Positions 8,295 to 16,046 of a stretch of DNA of 64,000 bases are shown piece by piece. Below the pieces are notes generated by a model. That model was not told where the DNA came from. It searched no databases and saw only the letters and a program-made list of their open reading frames with translations. Position 1 is the first letter of the stretch; the number at the start of each line of letters is the position of its first letter. The stretch covers positions 18,635 to 82,634 of the forward strand of contig JAFLEI010000027.1 of assembly GCA_017301975.1 (NCBI GenBank), read 5' to 3'. Position numbers and translations under genes: made by a program. The DNA is from Verrucomicrobiota bacterium. Its GTDB lineage: Bacteria; Verrucomicrobiota; Verrucomicrobiia; Verrucomicrobiales; Verrucomicrobiaceae.

Positions 8295-9485
8295 TCATGC
8301 GGCCGTCTTTGCAGCGATGAGTCCGAGGGCCTCCAGGGTGCTGCGTCCGGTGTTGAGCCGCCAGAGATCCACGGCCAGCTCCCGCGCCAGGGCCACGGCG
8401 ATCTTTTTCTTGTTGGCCGGGGCACTGCCGCCATCACCCTTCAGGCGCTCCACCACTTTGAGCAGCCGCTTCCATCCGGGCTGCAGCCGCATGAACCGCC
8501 ACACCGATTCCACCAGCGCGTGCCGCAGCCGTGGATTGCCATGTTTATTAATGCCCCCCTGCCTGCGTTTGCCGCCGCTGCTGTGCTCGCTGGGACACAG
8601 CCCTGTATAACTGCTGACCTGCCGCCGGTTGTTGAACCGGGTCCAGTCGAGCACTTCGTTTTCGATGATGCGTTCGGTGAGCGCTCCAAGCCCCTTGGGC
8701 CGTGCCGTTGCTGCGGTGGCCCTGGCTTCGATCTCTGCCTCGCGCTGCGCGATGAGTTCATCAAGCTTCACGAGCACCTGCACAAGGGGAGCGAGCAGAT
8801 CTTTGAGATGCTGCGGCAGCCGTTTGCTCAGCGCACTCCACGCGCTCTTGCGCCACCAGTGGCCGCTGACCTCATGCCCCTGGCTCATGCCATGGCTGCG
8901 GCCCATCGCGCCGAGGCGGCGCACTTCCCGCACGAAGCCTTCGCGCTGCCGTGTGATCAGCCGCCGCTGCTCTTGCTCCACCTCAGGCACCCGCACGATG
9001 GCCAGTGCATGCTTGTTGCCGGCTTCATAACGGGCGAGCGCTTCGGCAAGTTCGCGGGCATCACGGCTGTCGGTCTTCACCCGCTCGCCGTGCCGGTCCC
9101 AGTCCTGCGGGCGCACCACGTGGCAGGTGATGCCCTGCGCCGTGAGCTGCCGCTGCAGCGTGTAACCAAAGGGGCCCGCCTCGTAGCAGCACACGATGCG
9201 TTTGGCCTGGCTCTTTTGTTTGACCACCCAGGCCACCAGTTCCTGCGGCTTCATGCGCTGGGCGGGCTGCACGGTGGCGGCGTCGGTCTTGCGGCAGACC
9301 ACGTGCTGGCGCAGATGCACGTCGATGCCGAGATGAATGACCTCGGGCAGAGGCCCAGACTGCGCCGGCGATGTTTCTGGCTTCGCCGCGATGCTTGCGG
9401 CAGCCTCTTCCTTGCTGCTCAACGTCGCCTTCGCCGCTTTGCCGCTCTTGTGTGTCTTGATGCTTTGGGTAGTTTGCTTGGCCAT
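8295..9485 (-). CDS. IS110-family transposase (DEDD recombinase)
   Basis: A 396-residue recombinase. The N-terminal RuvC-like domain carries the four acidic residues: HLGIDVH (Asp55), CYEAGPFGY (Glu102) and TDSRDARELAEAL (Asp139, Asp142). The C-terminal Transposase_20-type domain has SSYTGLCPSEHSSGGKRRQ with candidate catalytic Ser residues, then GNPRLRHALVESVWRF. The first 45 residues, rich in Lys, Ala and Ser, are a family-atypical extension. All motifs are intact, so the enzyme is probably functional. The start codon lies within CCCACATGG, one arm of a 9-bp perfect dyad whose other arm is at 9550-9558. Confidence 0.93.
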   Translation of the reverse strand: MAKQTTQSIKTHKSGKAAKATLSSKEEAAASIAAKPETSPAQSGPLPEVIHLGIDVHLRQHVVCRKTDAATVQPAQRMKPQELVAWVVKQKSQAKRIVCCYEAGPFGYTLQRQLTAQGITCHVVRPQDWDRHGERVKTDSRDARELAEALARYEAGNKHALAIVRVPEVEQEQRRLITRQREGFVREVRRLGAMGRSHGMSQGHEVSGHWWRKSAWSALSKRLPQHLKDLLAPLVQVLVKLDELIAQREAEIEARATAATARPKGLGALTERIIENEVLDWTRFNNRRQVSSYTGLCPSEHSSGGKRRQGGINKHGNPRLRHALVESVWRFMRLQPGWKRLLKVVERLKGDGGSAPANKKKIAVALARELAVDLWRLNTGRSTLEALGLIAAKTAA

Positions 9486-9558
9486 GTGGGTGGTGTGTTC
9501 AGGTTGCTCAACACTTCCTTCTTATCACCGATCCGCTTCGGTGACTCCGCCCACATGG
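9482..9558 (-). promoter_or_regulatory. Inverted repeat that can sequester the transposase start codon
   Basis: CCATGTGGG at 9482-9490 and CCCACATGG at 9550-9558 are perfect complements 59 nt apart. A smaller hairpin CACCGA/TCGGTG (9524-9541 region) lies between them. In RNA read from outside the IS, the arm nearest the transposase contains the start AUG (9485-9483). Such folding would block translation from read-through transcripts, a strategy known in other IS families. This function is inference. Confidence 0.5.
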
Positions 9559-9561
9559 TAT

Positions 9562-9575
9562 CTACGACCGGAGAA
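9562..9575 (-). repeat. Dispersed TIR element, copy B, terminal fragment beyond the IS
   Basis: CTACGACCGGAG at 9562-9573 continues the outer end of the repeat that was broken at 7881. The reverse complement of copy D around 54805-54820 reads CCTACGACCGGAGCG, and copy C reads CCTACGGCCAGAGCG at 47600-47614. This fragment fixes the right IS boundary. Confidence 0.75.
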
Positions 9576-9609
9576 CTCCCTGCATCGCCCCCCTTCCCCT
9601 GCAAAAAAC

Positions 9610-9649
9610 AACTGCAAACCACCGTCAACAACGGTAAACAACTGTCAAC
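9610..9649 (+). repeat. Array of four 10-bp units upstream of the SDR start codon
   Basis: Four units in exact 10-bp register: AACTGCAAAC, CACCGTCAAC, AACGGTAAAC, AACTGTCAAC, followed by TTCCCC and the ATG at 9660. The same arrangement with similar units is found at 33291-33330 in front of menB. The 10-bp spacing puts each unit on the same face of the helix. Function unknown. Confidence 0.7.
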
Positions 9650-9659
9650 TTCCCCACCT

Positions 9660-10430
9660 ATGTCCTCCCCACTTTTCGATCTCTCAGGCAAAGCAGCACT
9701 CGTCACCGGCGGCAGCAAAGGTCTTGGCAAAGCGATGGCCCGCGGCTTTGCCGAAGCCGGTGCGGATGTCTTCATCTCCAGCCGCAATGCCGAGGAACTC
9801 ATCGCAGCCGCAGCCGAGATCGGCGCTGGGCTCAACATCAAAGTTGAATGGATGGTGGCTGACATGGCCGACCGCGCGGCGGTGAAGGCCCTGGCGGTGG
9901 AGACTGAAAAGCGCCTGGGCAAGATCGACATCCTCGTCAACAACGCCGGCATCAACAACCCGCAGGCCATCGACGAGATCACCGACGAAGTGTGGGACCG
10001 CAATGTCGAGGTGGATCTCACCGCCGTCATGTCCCTCACCCGCGCCGTCGTTCCCGGCATGAAATCCCGCCAGTGGGGCCGCATCATCCACATCTCCAGC
10101 GTGCTCGGCGTAGGCGGTCGTTTGAAGCGCAATGTCTACTGCGCCTGCAAAGCCGCGCTCATCGGCCTCGCCCGCGCCAGCGCGCTCGACCTTGGGCCCT
10201 ACGGCATCACTGTGAACTGCCTCTGCCCCGGCCCCTTCCTCACCGACATGCCCGGCAAGCTGCTCAATGACGAGGAGAAGCAATACTTCGCCGACCGCAC
10301 CGCCCTCAAGCGCTGGGCCGCCCCCCGCGAACTCGCCGGCCCCGCCCTCATGCTGGCCAGCGAAGCCGGTGCCTACATCACGGGACAAGGCATCGTGGTG
10401 GACGGTGGTGCCGCGGTGAACGTGCTGTAA
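9660..10430 (+). CDS. Short-chain dehydrogenase/reductase (SDR)
   Basis: A classical SDR of 256 residues, an NAD(P)-dependent oxidoreductase. The cofactor motif is TGGSKGLGKAMA (about residues 16-27), NNAG is at about 92, the catalytic Ser is in IHISSVLG, and the Tyr-Lys pair is YCACK. The C-terminal YITGQGIVVDGG closes the family pattern. SNR after the first strand (ISSRN) suggests a preference for NADP. The frame is open far upstream but that region is antisense to the transposase; the ATG at 9660 fits the conserved start (MSSPLFDLSGKAALVTGG). Substrate cannot be inferred. Confidence 0.9.
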   Translation: MSSPLFDLSGKAALVTGGSKGLGKAMARGFAEAGADVFISSRNAEELIAAAAEIGAGLNIKVEWMVADMADRAAVKALAVETEKRLGKIDILVNNAGINNPQAIDEITDEVWDRNVEVDLTAVMSLTRAVVPGMKSRQWGRIIHISSVLGVGGRLKRNVYCACKAALIGLARASALDLGPYGITVNCLCPGPFLTDMPGKLLNDEEKQYFADRTALKRWAAPRELAGPALMLASEAGAYITGQGIVVDGGAAVNVL

Positions 10431-10440
10431 CCGATTGGCG

Positions 10441-11982
10441 TCACATTCCCAGCTGCGGATGCGGCCAGTCTGGTGCAGGCTCCTTGGCGTCCACGGGAGC
10501 CAGGGGCGACTCGGCAGGACCGCAGATCACGCTGCCTGAAGCCGCGAAACGGGAGCCATGGCAGGGGCAGTCCCAGGTCTGGTCCGCATGGTTCCACCCC
10601 ACCACGCAGCCCATGTGTGGGCAGATGGCGCTGAGCAGCAGCACGGAGCCCTCATTGTCCTTGCTGGCCGCCACTTTTTTCCCGCCCATGCGAAAAATCC
10701 CGCCCTCACCGGGAGCGAGTTCTTGCGGATCTCGGCTCCTGCCCATGAAAAGGCTTTTCGTGAGATAGTATGGGTAGTCCTTGTTCTCCTTCAGGTAGCT
10801 CCAGGTGCTGGAGAGTTCCTTGCGCTCGATCCGGAACAGCTCCTTCCAAGGATTGGTGACGCCCAGCACATGCTCTGCAAACATCATGGCTGAGAGCGTG
10901 CCAAAAGTCATGCCAGTGCCGGAGAATCCCGCCGCCACAAACTGCCCCGCGTATTCGCCGATGTAAGGCAGTCCGTCCACCGTCTCAATGACTTGTCCGG
11001 ACCAGCGGCGGAGAGGTTTGGCAGAGGGAAAAAACTGCCGCAGGTGCTTTTCCAGCGCCTCGTAGTGGGCATCCGTGTCCGTCTCCTGTCCGGTCTTGTG
11101 ATCTTCTCCTCCAGCGATCACGCGCCACCGGCCCTCCACCTCGTCGATTCGAAAGTAGAAATAGGGATCCGCAGTGTCCCACCACAGGGCCTCGGGTATC
11201 TCCGCATCCGGCAGTTCTGCCTCCATGGCGTAGGTGGTGTAGCCCGCCAGCTTCGTCTGAAGCAGCGTTGAGTTCAGCATGCCTGCCATGCCCTGCAGAG
11301 GCACATGCGTGGCGATGAAGATGTGCTGATAAGTGATGTAATGACCGCCGCACCATGCGCGGCGGTTCTCCGCATCGAACTCTCGAGCCTCGCAGTCTTC
11401 ATGGATCTGAGCGCCCAGATTCTGCGCCGCCTGTGCCAGTGCCTGCAGATACTTGGCGGGGTGAAACTTCAGCAAATTGGCAAAGAGCACAGCAGGCCGC
11501 CCTGTCACCGGACATTGCGGAATGAACCGTGCATCAAAGCCCATTTCAGTGGCGAGACCGGCGTCTTTGCGCAAGGCATCCACCTCATCCTCTCCGGAAT
11601 CCGGCGCGGCGTAGAGATACCCTGGCACATGGGTGAATTCGCAGTCGATTTCTCCCGCGCAGACATTGCGGCGGATTTGGTCGGCTGCCGATTTGCATGC
11701 ATCCCACACGGCTTCGGCATGATCGCGGCCAAAGGTCTTCACCAGATTCCGCAATCGCTCATCTGTAGGATAGCTGATGTGGGCGGTCGTAAACTGCGTC
11801 TGGCCGCTGAGAAGTTTGTCCTTTTCCACCAAAATGACCGACCTCCCCGCCTGTGCCAGCAGGTAGGCCGCCGTCACTCCTGCAATGCCGCCGCCGATGA
11901 TTAAAACCTCCGTCTCTGCATTCTGCGATAACGCAGGGTAGGAAGGGACGGACGAAAGCCTCCATGGAGATTCATGTTTCAT
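10441..11982 (-). CDS. FAD-dependent oxidoreductase with C-terminal Rieske domain
   Basis: A 513-residue two-domain enzyme. Residues 25-370 form a DAO-type flavoprotein: dinucleotide motif VLIIGGGIAGVTAAYLLAQAG near residue 26 and a terminal FAD contact in GQFVAAGFSGTGMTFG. Residues 420-505 are a Rieske domain with both ligand pairs: CPHMGC and CPCHGSRF. This DAO-Rieske arrangement is widespread in bacteria; proposed roles involve electron transfer coupled to amine or amino-acid oxidation, but the substrate is not established. No signal peptide is seen. It converges on the SDR gene (stops 10 bp apart). Confidence 0.9.
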   Translation of the reverse strand: MKHESPWRLSSVPSYPALSQNAETEVLIIGGGIAGVTAAYLLAQAGRSVILVEKDKLLSGQTQFTTAHISYPTDERLRNLVKTFGRDHAEAVWDACKSAADQIRRNVCAGEIDCEFTHVPGYLYAAPDSGEDEVDALRKDAGLATEMGFDARFIPQCPVTGRPAVLFANLLKFHPAKYLQALAQAAQNLGAQIHEDCEAREFDAENRRAWCGGHYITYQHIFIATHVPLQGMAGMLNSTLLQTKLAGYTTYAMEAELPDAEIPEALWWDTADPYFYFRIDEVEGRWRVIAGGEDHKTGQETDTDAHYEALEKHLRQFFPSAKPLRRWSGQVIETVDGLPYIGEYAGQFVAAGFSGTGMTFGTLSAMMFAEHVLGVTNPWKELFRIERKELSSTWSYLKENKDYPYYLTKSLFMGRSRDPQELAPGEGGIFRMGGKKVAASKDNEGSVLLLSAICPHMGCVVGWNHADQTWDCPCHGSRFAASGSVICGPAESPLAPVDAKEPAPDWPHPQLGM

Positions 11983-12204
11983 AAGAGTGCAGCGTCAGGT
12001 GGACAGCGCGCCCAAGCCCGTTCCGCCCTTGTGATTCGCAGCCCCTCCCCTGCGCAGACGTGCGCATTTTTACCGCCCCTGCTCTTATCACTTATCCTTT
12101 CATGGTGGGCATCAGGAACGACTGCATGCGAGAAAGCCAGTCTTAGGAAAAAACGGCCAGACCGGGTGCCGGATGCGAATGTCAGTTGTCTCAATGACCT
12201 GAAC

Positions 12205-13215
12205 ATGCGCTGCGCCTTCCCATCCTTACAGACCGCTCTGTTTTTTTGCCTCACCTGCGCCGGGGGCATGGCGGAGGAGAAACGCGTTTTTCATGTGAAG
12301 CCCGCTGAAGGCGGCGCGGGAATCAACCGGGCGATCACGCAATGTGGCAAGGAGGGAGGCGAGGTGGTGCTGGAACGCGGAACCTATGAATGCCCTTCAC
12401 CGGTCATCATCCGGACGAGCGGCATCACCCTGCGTGGGGCGGGCCCCGCGACCAAGCTCAGGCTGATGGCGAATGCCAACTGTCCTGTGGTGATTGTGGG
12501 GGACGAGGCGAATGTGCCGCGAGAGACGGTGCGCAGCGTCTGCGTGGCGGATCTGGCGATCGATGGAAATCGCACCCAGCAGAAGAGTGAATGCTGGAAC
12601 GGGCAGTGCGACACGGCAACCTCCTCGGCCATTCGCAGCTCAGGACTGGTGGTGAGACGGGCGAAGGATGTGCTGGTGCTGCGGGTGAGCGCGGACAACT
12701 GTCGTTCCGGCGGACTGGTGACGGAGAAGCACTGCCGCAGGCTGACGGTGCGGGAATTCAGTGCGAGCCGCAATGAGTTCGATGGTCTGGCGTGCTATGA
12801 GACGGAGGACAGCGTGTTTTCGGGCCTGTATCTGCATGACAACAAGAGCGCCGGGATTTCAACGGATCTGGATTTTGATCACAACGTCATCAGCGATTCG
12901 CGGATGGTGCGGAACGGCACGCACGGGATCTTCATGCGGAACTCAAGTGACAACCAGTTTCAAAACCTCCTGATCAGCGGGAGCGGAAGGGATGGTGTTT
13001 TTATGGATCAGGTGGATCAAAAGACAGGAACGAAGTCTTCCGGAAACCTGTTTACAAGCGTGACGGTCACGGGATCCAAGGGCGCGGCGCTGCGGGTGAA
13101 TGCGGCGAGCTGCAAGGGGACGGTGCTGACCCAGTGCGTGTTTACGGGCAACGAGCGCGGGCTGCAGGAAGCGGTGCCCGGGCTGGTGGATCAACGGAGC
13201 CTCGTTATCAGGTGA
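12205..13215 (+). CDS. Exported right-handed parallel beta-helix protein
   Basis: A 336-residue protein with a signal peptide (MRCAFPSLQTALFFCLTCAG, cleavage likely before EEKRV). The rest consists of short repeats of a pectate-lyase-like beta-helix, such as GLVVRRAKDVLVLRVSADNCRSGGL, GLYLHDNKSAGIST and GIFMRNSSDNQFQNLLISGSG. It begins with a Pectate_lyase_3-like segment (INRAITQCGKEGGEVVLERGTYE). Such proteins bind or cleave polysaccharide, but no catalytic residues can be named. The open frame upstream to 11974 overlaps the divergent oxidoreductase and lacks export features, so the ATG at 12205 is used. Bases 11983-12204 hold no recognised feature. Confidence 0.78.
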   Translation: MRCAFPSLQTALFFCLTCAGGMAEEKRVFHVKPAEGGAGINRAITQCGKEGGEVVLERGTYECPSPVIIRTSGITLRGAGPATKLRLMANANCPVVIVGDEANVPRETVRSVCVADLAIDGNRTQQKSECWNGQCDTATSSAIRSSGLVVRRAKDVLVLRVSADNCRSGGLVTEKHCRRLTVREFSASRNEFDGLACYETEDSVFSGLYLHDNKSAGISTDLDFDHNVISDSRMVRNGTHGIFMRNSSDNQFQNLLISGSGRDGVFMDQVDQKTGTKSSGNLFTSVTVTGSKGAALRVNAASCKGTVLTQCVFTGNERGLQEAVPGLVDQRSLVIR

Positions 13216-13251
13216 GGCGCGCCCATGCTTTACCGGCTGCGGCACCGCCGC

Positions 13252-13926
13252 TCACGGCTCCGCCTTGCCAAAGAACATCAGGTGCTGCCACGGCAGGCCA
13301 TCGAACTCGCGCACGAGTTTGAACCCGTTGGCTTTCATTTCCTTGTTGATCTGGGCCTTGCTCATCTTGTGCTCGGGCTTGATGGGCACGCTTTCATCTT
13401 CGGCGCGGTATTCCACCAGCACGAGCTGGCCGCCGGGCTTCAAGGCGGCGCGCATGCCTGCGAGCATCTGCACCGGGTGCGAAAATTCGTGATACACATC
13501 GACCATCAGGATCATGTCGCAGGTGTTGGGTGGCAGCTTGGGATCGTGGAAGAGACTGGTGATGGGCACGATGTTTTTCAGGCCCTTGCTCTCGATGTTC
13601 TGCTTGAGCATCTCGATCATCTCGGGCTGGGCATCCACGGCATAGACCTTCCCCTTTTCACCGACCATCCCGGCCAGCGGCAGGGTGTGGTAGCCGCTGC
13701 CGCAACCCATGTCGCACACGACCATTCCGGGCTTCACCTGGAGCTGTTCGCGCATCAGAGAGGGGCCTTCCTCCTGCTCCCGCACACGGCGCATGAGCCA
13801 TTCCGCGCCCTTCCAGTGCATGGTCTGGGCGATGACACGGCCTTCATACTCCGTGAGCGGTGGCGGGGCCTCCTGGGCGGACAGGTTGAAGGCTGAAAGG
13901 AGGATCAGGGTGAAAAGCAGGCGCAT
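13252..13926 (-). CDS. Exported SAM-dependent methyltransferase
   Basis: A 224-residue class I methyltransferase with a signal peptide: MRLLFTLILLSAFNLSAQEA. The SAM-binding motif I is VVCDMGCGSGYHTLPLA near residue 75, motif II-like acidic residue in VYAVDAQPEM, and a later DMILMVDVYHEF. A 235-residue version starting at 13959 is possible, but the ATG at 13926 gives a standard signal peptide. SAM is not known to be available in the periplasm, so an exported enzyme of this type is puzzling. The substrate is unknown. It converges on the beta-helix gene. Confidence 0.82.
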   Translation of the reverse strand: MRLLFTLILLSAFNLSAQEAPPPLTEYEGRVIAQTMHWKGAEWLMRRVREQEEGPSLMREQLQVKPGMVVCDMGCGSGYHTLPLAGMVGEKGKVYAVDAQPEMIEMLKQNIESKGLKNIVPITSLFHDPKLPPNTCDMILMVDVYHEFSHPVQMLAGMRAALKPGGQLVLVEYRAEDESVPIKPEHKMSKAQINKEMKANGFKLVREFDGLPWQHLMFFGKAEP

Positions 13927-14036
13927 GGTGAAAGCAATGAACGCCGGAAATCGTGCCAATGTAGCGAAATGCGCGCTAAAGACTTTTCCAGACTCGCACT
14001 GGAAATCCCGGGACGACTCCGTATCCTCTCCGCATC

Positions 14037-14903
14037 ATGACTCGTCGTTTCATCGCCCGCCTGCTGCTGCCCGTGCTCGGAGCCGCTGGCATTGCTGTGC
14101 TCAACGCCCAGGAGGCCCCCCCGCCCCCACCGGAACGCACACCGGAAAAGAATCCCATCCCGGAGGATGTGGTGGGAGACGAGCATGTGCGTGAAGAATT
14201 CGGCGTAAACCAGTTCACCACGCCTTCCATCCGCAAGCTCTTCGACATGCTCAACAACGTGGGCAAGCTGCGCTTTGACGACCTGAAGCGCCCCTTCACG
14301 GACAAAACGCCCGCAGACCGCGTGATCGTGGCCATGGGCCTGGGCACCCTGATCGCCGACGGCTTCCTCATCGTGCAATGCGAGCGCGTGGAAGAGATGG
14401 AGGCCGTGGGCCGCGCCATGATCAAATACGGCAAGGCGCTGGGTGCCGGCAACCGCATGAACAAGCACACCGGCAGCCTGTTTGAATACAGCCTCAAGGG
14501 CAACTGGCAGGACCTGCGCGTGGAACTGGCCAAAACCCAGGCCGATGTGGAGGCCGAGATGGTCATGCTGCGTGATGTGGACATCGCACACCTGATCAGC
14601 CTGGGCGGCTGGCTGCGCGCGCTGGAGATCGCCACCAAGAGCATCAGCGACAACTACGCGGAGGAAAAGACCCGCCAGCTCACACGCCGTGACATCGCCG
14701 AGTATTACATGATGAGCCTCGACAGCCTGCACCCGAGCATCATGAAGAATCCCGCCTTGCAGCAGTTGCGCAAAGGCCTGGAAGAAATGCTTCCGCTGCT
14801 GGATGTGCCGGAAGGCAAGTCGCTGACTCTGGAAGAAGTGAAGGCTCTGCACAAGAAAGCCTCCGCGATCTGCCACATCATCACCGACAAGATGAACGGC
14901 TGA
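14037..14903 (+). CDS. Exported protein of unknown function
   Basis: A 288-residue protein with a signal peptide (MTRRFIARLLLPVLGAAGIA, cleavage near LNAQEA) followed by a proline-rich segment. The remainder is predicted almost entirely helical, with a hydrophobic stretch RVIVAMGLGTLIADGFLIVQ near residue 95 that could be buried or membrane-associated. I recognise no family. It precedes another unknown gene by 28 nt and may form an operon with it and trpG. Confidence 0.7.
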   Translation: MTRRFIARLLLPVLGAAGIAVLNAQEAPPPPPERTPEKNPIPEDVVGDEHVREEFGVNQFTTPSIRKLFDMLNNVGKLRFDDLKRPFTDKTPADRVIVAMGLGTLIADGFLIVQCERVEEMEAVGRAMIKYGKALGAGNRMNKHTGSLFEYSLKGNWQDLRVELAKTQADVEAEMVMLRDVDIAHLISLGGWLRALEIATKSISDNYAEEKTRQLTRRDIAEYYMMSLDSLHPSIMKNPALQQLRKGLEEMLPLLDVPEGKSLTLEEVKALHKKASAICHIITDKMNG

Positions 14904-14931
14904 AGCCGTTCCCGACACGTAAACCAATCTC

Positions 14932-15426
14932 ATGGCCAACCTCACTCCACAGCAGCGTCAACTCGTCGAACAATGGGCCGCTGAAGGCGCCAACCTCAAT
15001 CAGATCCAGGACCGTCTGCGCAGCGAGTGCGACACCACGCTGACGTACATGGAGACGCGCCTGCTCATCATGGAGCTGGGCGTCAAAATCCAGGACAAGC
15101 CGCGTGAGGTTCCGCCGGAAGAGAAGCCCGCGCCACCACCTCCTGAACCCGCCGCCGATGGCGACGTAGCCATCCCTGACGACGCAGCCGCCGGTGAGGC
15201 CCCTGCGGCCGGAGGCCTGAAGGTCTCTGTGGATGAAGTCCCGCCTCCGGGCGCCGTCATCAGCGGCAGGGCCACCTTCAGCGATGGCGTCACCGTGCAG
15301 TGGTTCATGGATGAACAGGGCCGCTTTGGCATGCGTGGCCCCGCCCCCGGTTACCAGCCACCCGCTGCGGACATTCCCGCCTTCCAGGCCGAACTCGACA
15401 ACATCCTCCAGCTTCGCGGCTTCTGA
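14932..15426 (+). CDS. Two-part protein of unknown function
   Basis: A 164-residue cytoplasmic protein. The N-terminal 55 residues (LTPQQRQLVEQWAAEGANLN, then QDRL and TYMETRLLIMELGV) look like a helical, possibly helix-turn-helix, domain. A Pro/Ala/Glu-rich linker follows. The C-terminal 70 residues begin LKVSVDEVPPPGAVISGRATF and look beta-rich, ending in a helix. No family recognised. It sits 28 nt after the exported unknown protein and 28 nt before trpG, so co-expression is likely. Confidence 0.7.
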   Translation: MANLTPQQRQLVEQWAAEGANLNQIQDRLRSECDTTLTYMETRLLIMELGVKIQDKPREVPPEEKPAPPPPEPAADGDVAIPDDAAAGEAPAAGGLKVSVDEVPPPGAVISGRATFSDGVTVQWFMDEQGRFGMRGPAPGYQPPAADIPAFQAELDNILQLRGF

Positions 15427-15454
15427 CCCGATTTTGGCTGCCTGACCTTTCCCC

Positions 15455-16024
15455 ATGCTTCTGATCATCGATAACTACGACTCCTTCACCTACAACCTCG
15501 TCCAGTACTTCGGCGAGATGGGGGCCGTCATGGAAATCCGCCGCAACGACCAGGTGACGCTGGACGAGATCGAAAAGCTCAAGCCCGACCACATCTGCAT
15601 CTCTCCCGGCCCCTGCACGCCGAAGGAAGCGGGCATCAGCTGCGCGGTGATCGAGCGCTTTGGCAAAAGCACGCCGCTCCTCGGCGTCTGCCTCGGCCAT
15701 CAGGCCATCGGCCACGTCTTCGGCGGCGATGTCGTCCGCGCCGGCCGCCTCATGCACGGCAAGACCTCGATGATCAATCATCAGGGAGAGTCTGTCTTCA
15801 AAGGCCTGCCGCAGCCCTTTGAGGCCACGCGCTACCACTCGCTGCTCGTCAAACGCGACACCCTGCCCGACTGCCTCGCCATCACCGCGACCTGCAGCGA
15901 TGACGAATCCGAGATCATGGGCCTGCGCCACAAGGAACTGCCCATCCACGGTGTGCAGTTTCATCCTGAATCCATCCTGACCCAGGACGGCAAGAAGCTG
16001 CTAAAGAACTTTTTGGAGATGTAA
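15455..16024 (+). CDS. trpG: Anthranilate/aminodeoxychorismate synthase glutaminase component
   Basis: Class I glutamine amidotransferase subunit that supplies ammonia to anthranilate synthase (TrpE) or aminodeoxychorismate synthase (PabB). The 189-residue protein is full length. Motifs: IIDNYDSFTYNLVQYFGEMG at the start, the oxyanion strand SPGPCTP, nucleophile Cys79 in GVCLGHQAIG, and the His-Glu pair in GVQFHPESI. TrpG and PabA cannot be separated by sequence, and one protein often serves both. No trpE, pabB or trpD is in the window. Confidence 0.92.
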   Translation: MLLIIDNYDSFTYNLVQYFGEMGAVMEIRRNDQVTLDEIEKLKPDHICISPGPCTPKEAGISCAVIERFGKSTPLLGVCLGHQAIGHVFGGDVVRAGRLMHGKTSMINHQGESVFKGLPQPFEATRYHSLLVKRDTLPDCLAITATCSDDESEIMGLRHKELPIHGVQFHPESILTQDGKKLLKNFLEM

Positions 16025-16046
16025 GGGAAGAAAGAGGCTTGAATCC

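Larger units (their letters stand above)
7882..9563 (-). mobile_element. IS110-family (IS1111-like) insertion sequence
   Basis: Ends were inferred by comparing the split repeat B with intact copies: CCAAC-CT at 7876-7881 and CT-ACGACC at 9562-9569 rejoin to the sequence in copy D, leaving a duplicated CT core. The element is 1,682 bp including one core, a normal size for the family. Imperfect subterminal inverted repeats match 11 of 15 bases: ATGAGGGCTCTGTCA at 7885-7899, and TGACTCCGCCCACAT at 9542-9556 (reverse strand). They lie 3 and 5 nt inside the core. Subterminal repeats and the long non-coding region 3' of the transposase both suggest the IS1111 group. No target duplication beyond the CT is seen, as expected for these DEDD recombinases. 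Confidence 0.85.

Noticed and set aside
8277..9659. Upstream extension of the SDR frame
   Set aside because: It runs antisense through the transposase and adds residues no SDR has; the ATG at 9660 fits the family.
11974..12204. N-terminal extension of the beta-helix protein
   Set aside because: It overlaps the divergent oxidoreductase start and lacks an export signal at its own start; the ATG at 12205 gives a clean signal peptide.
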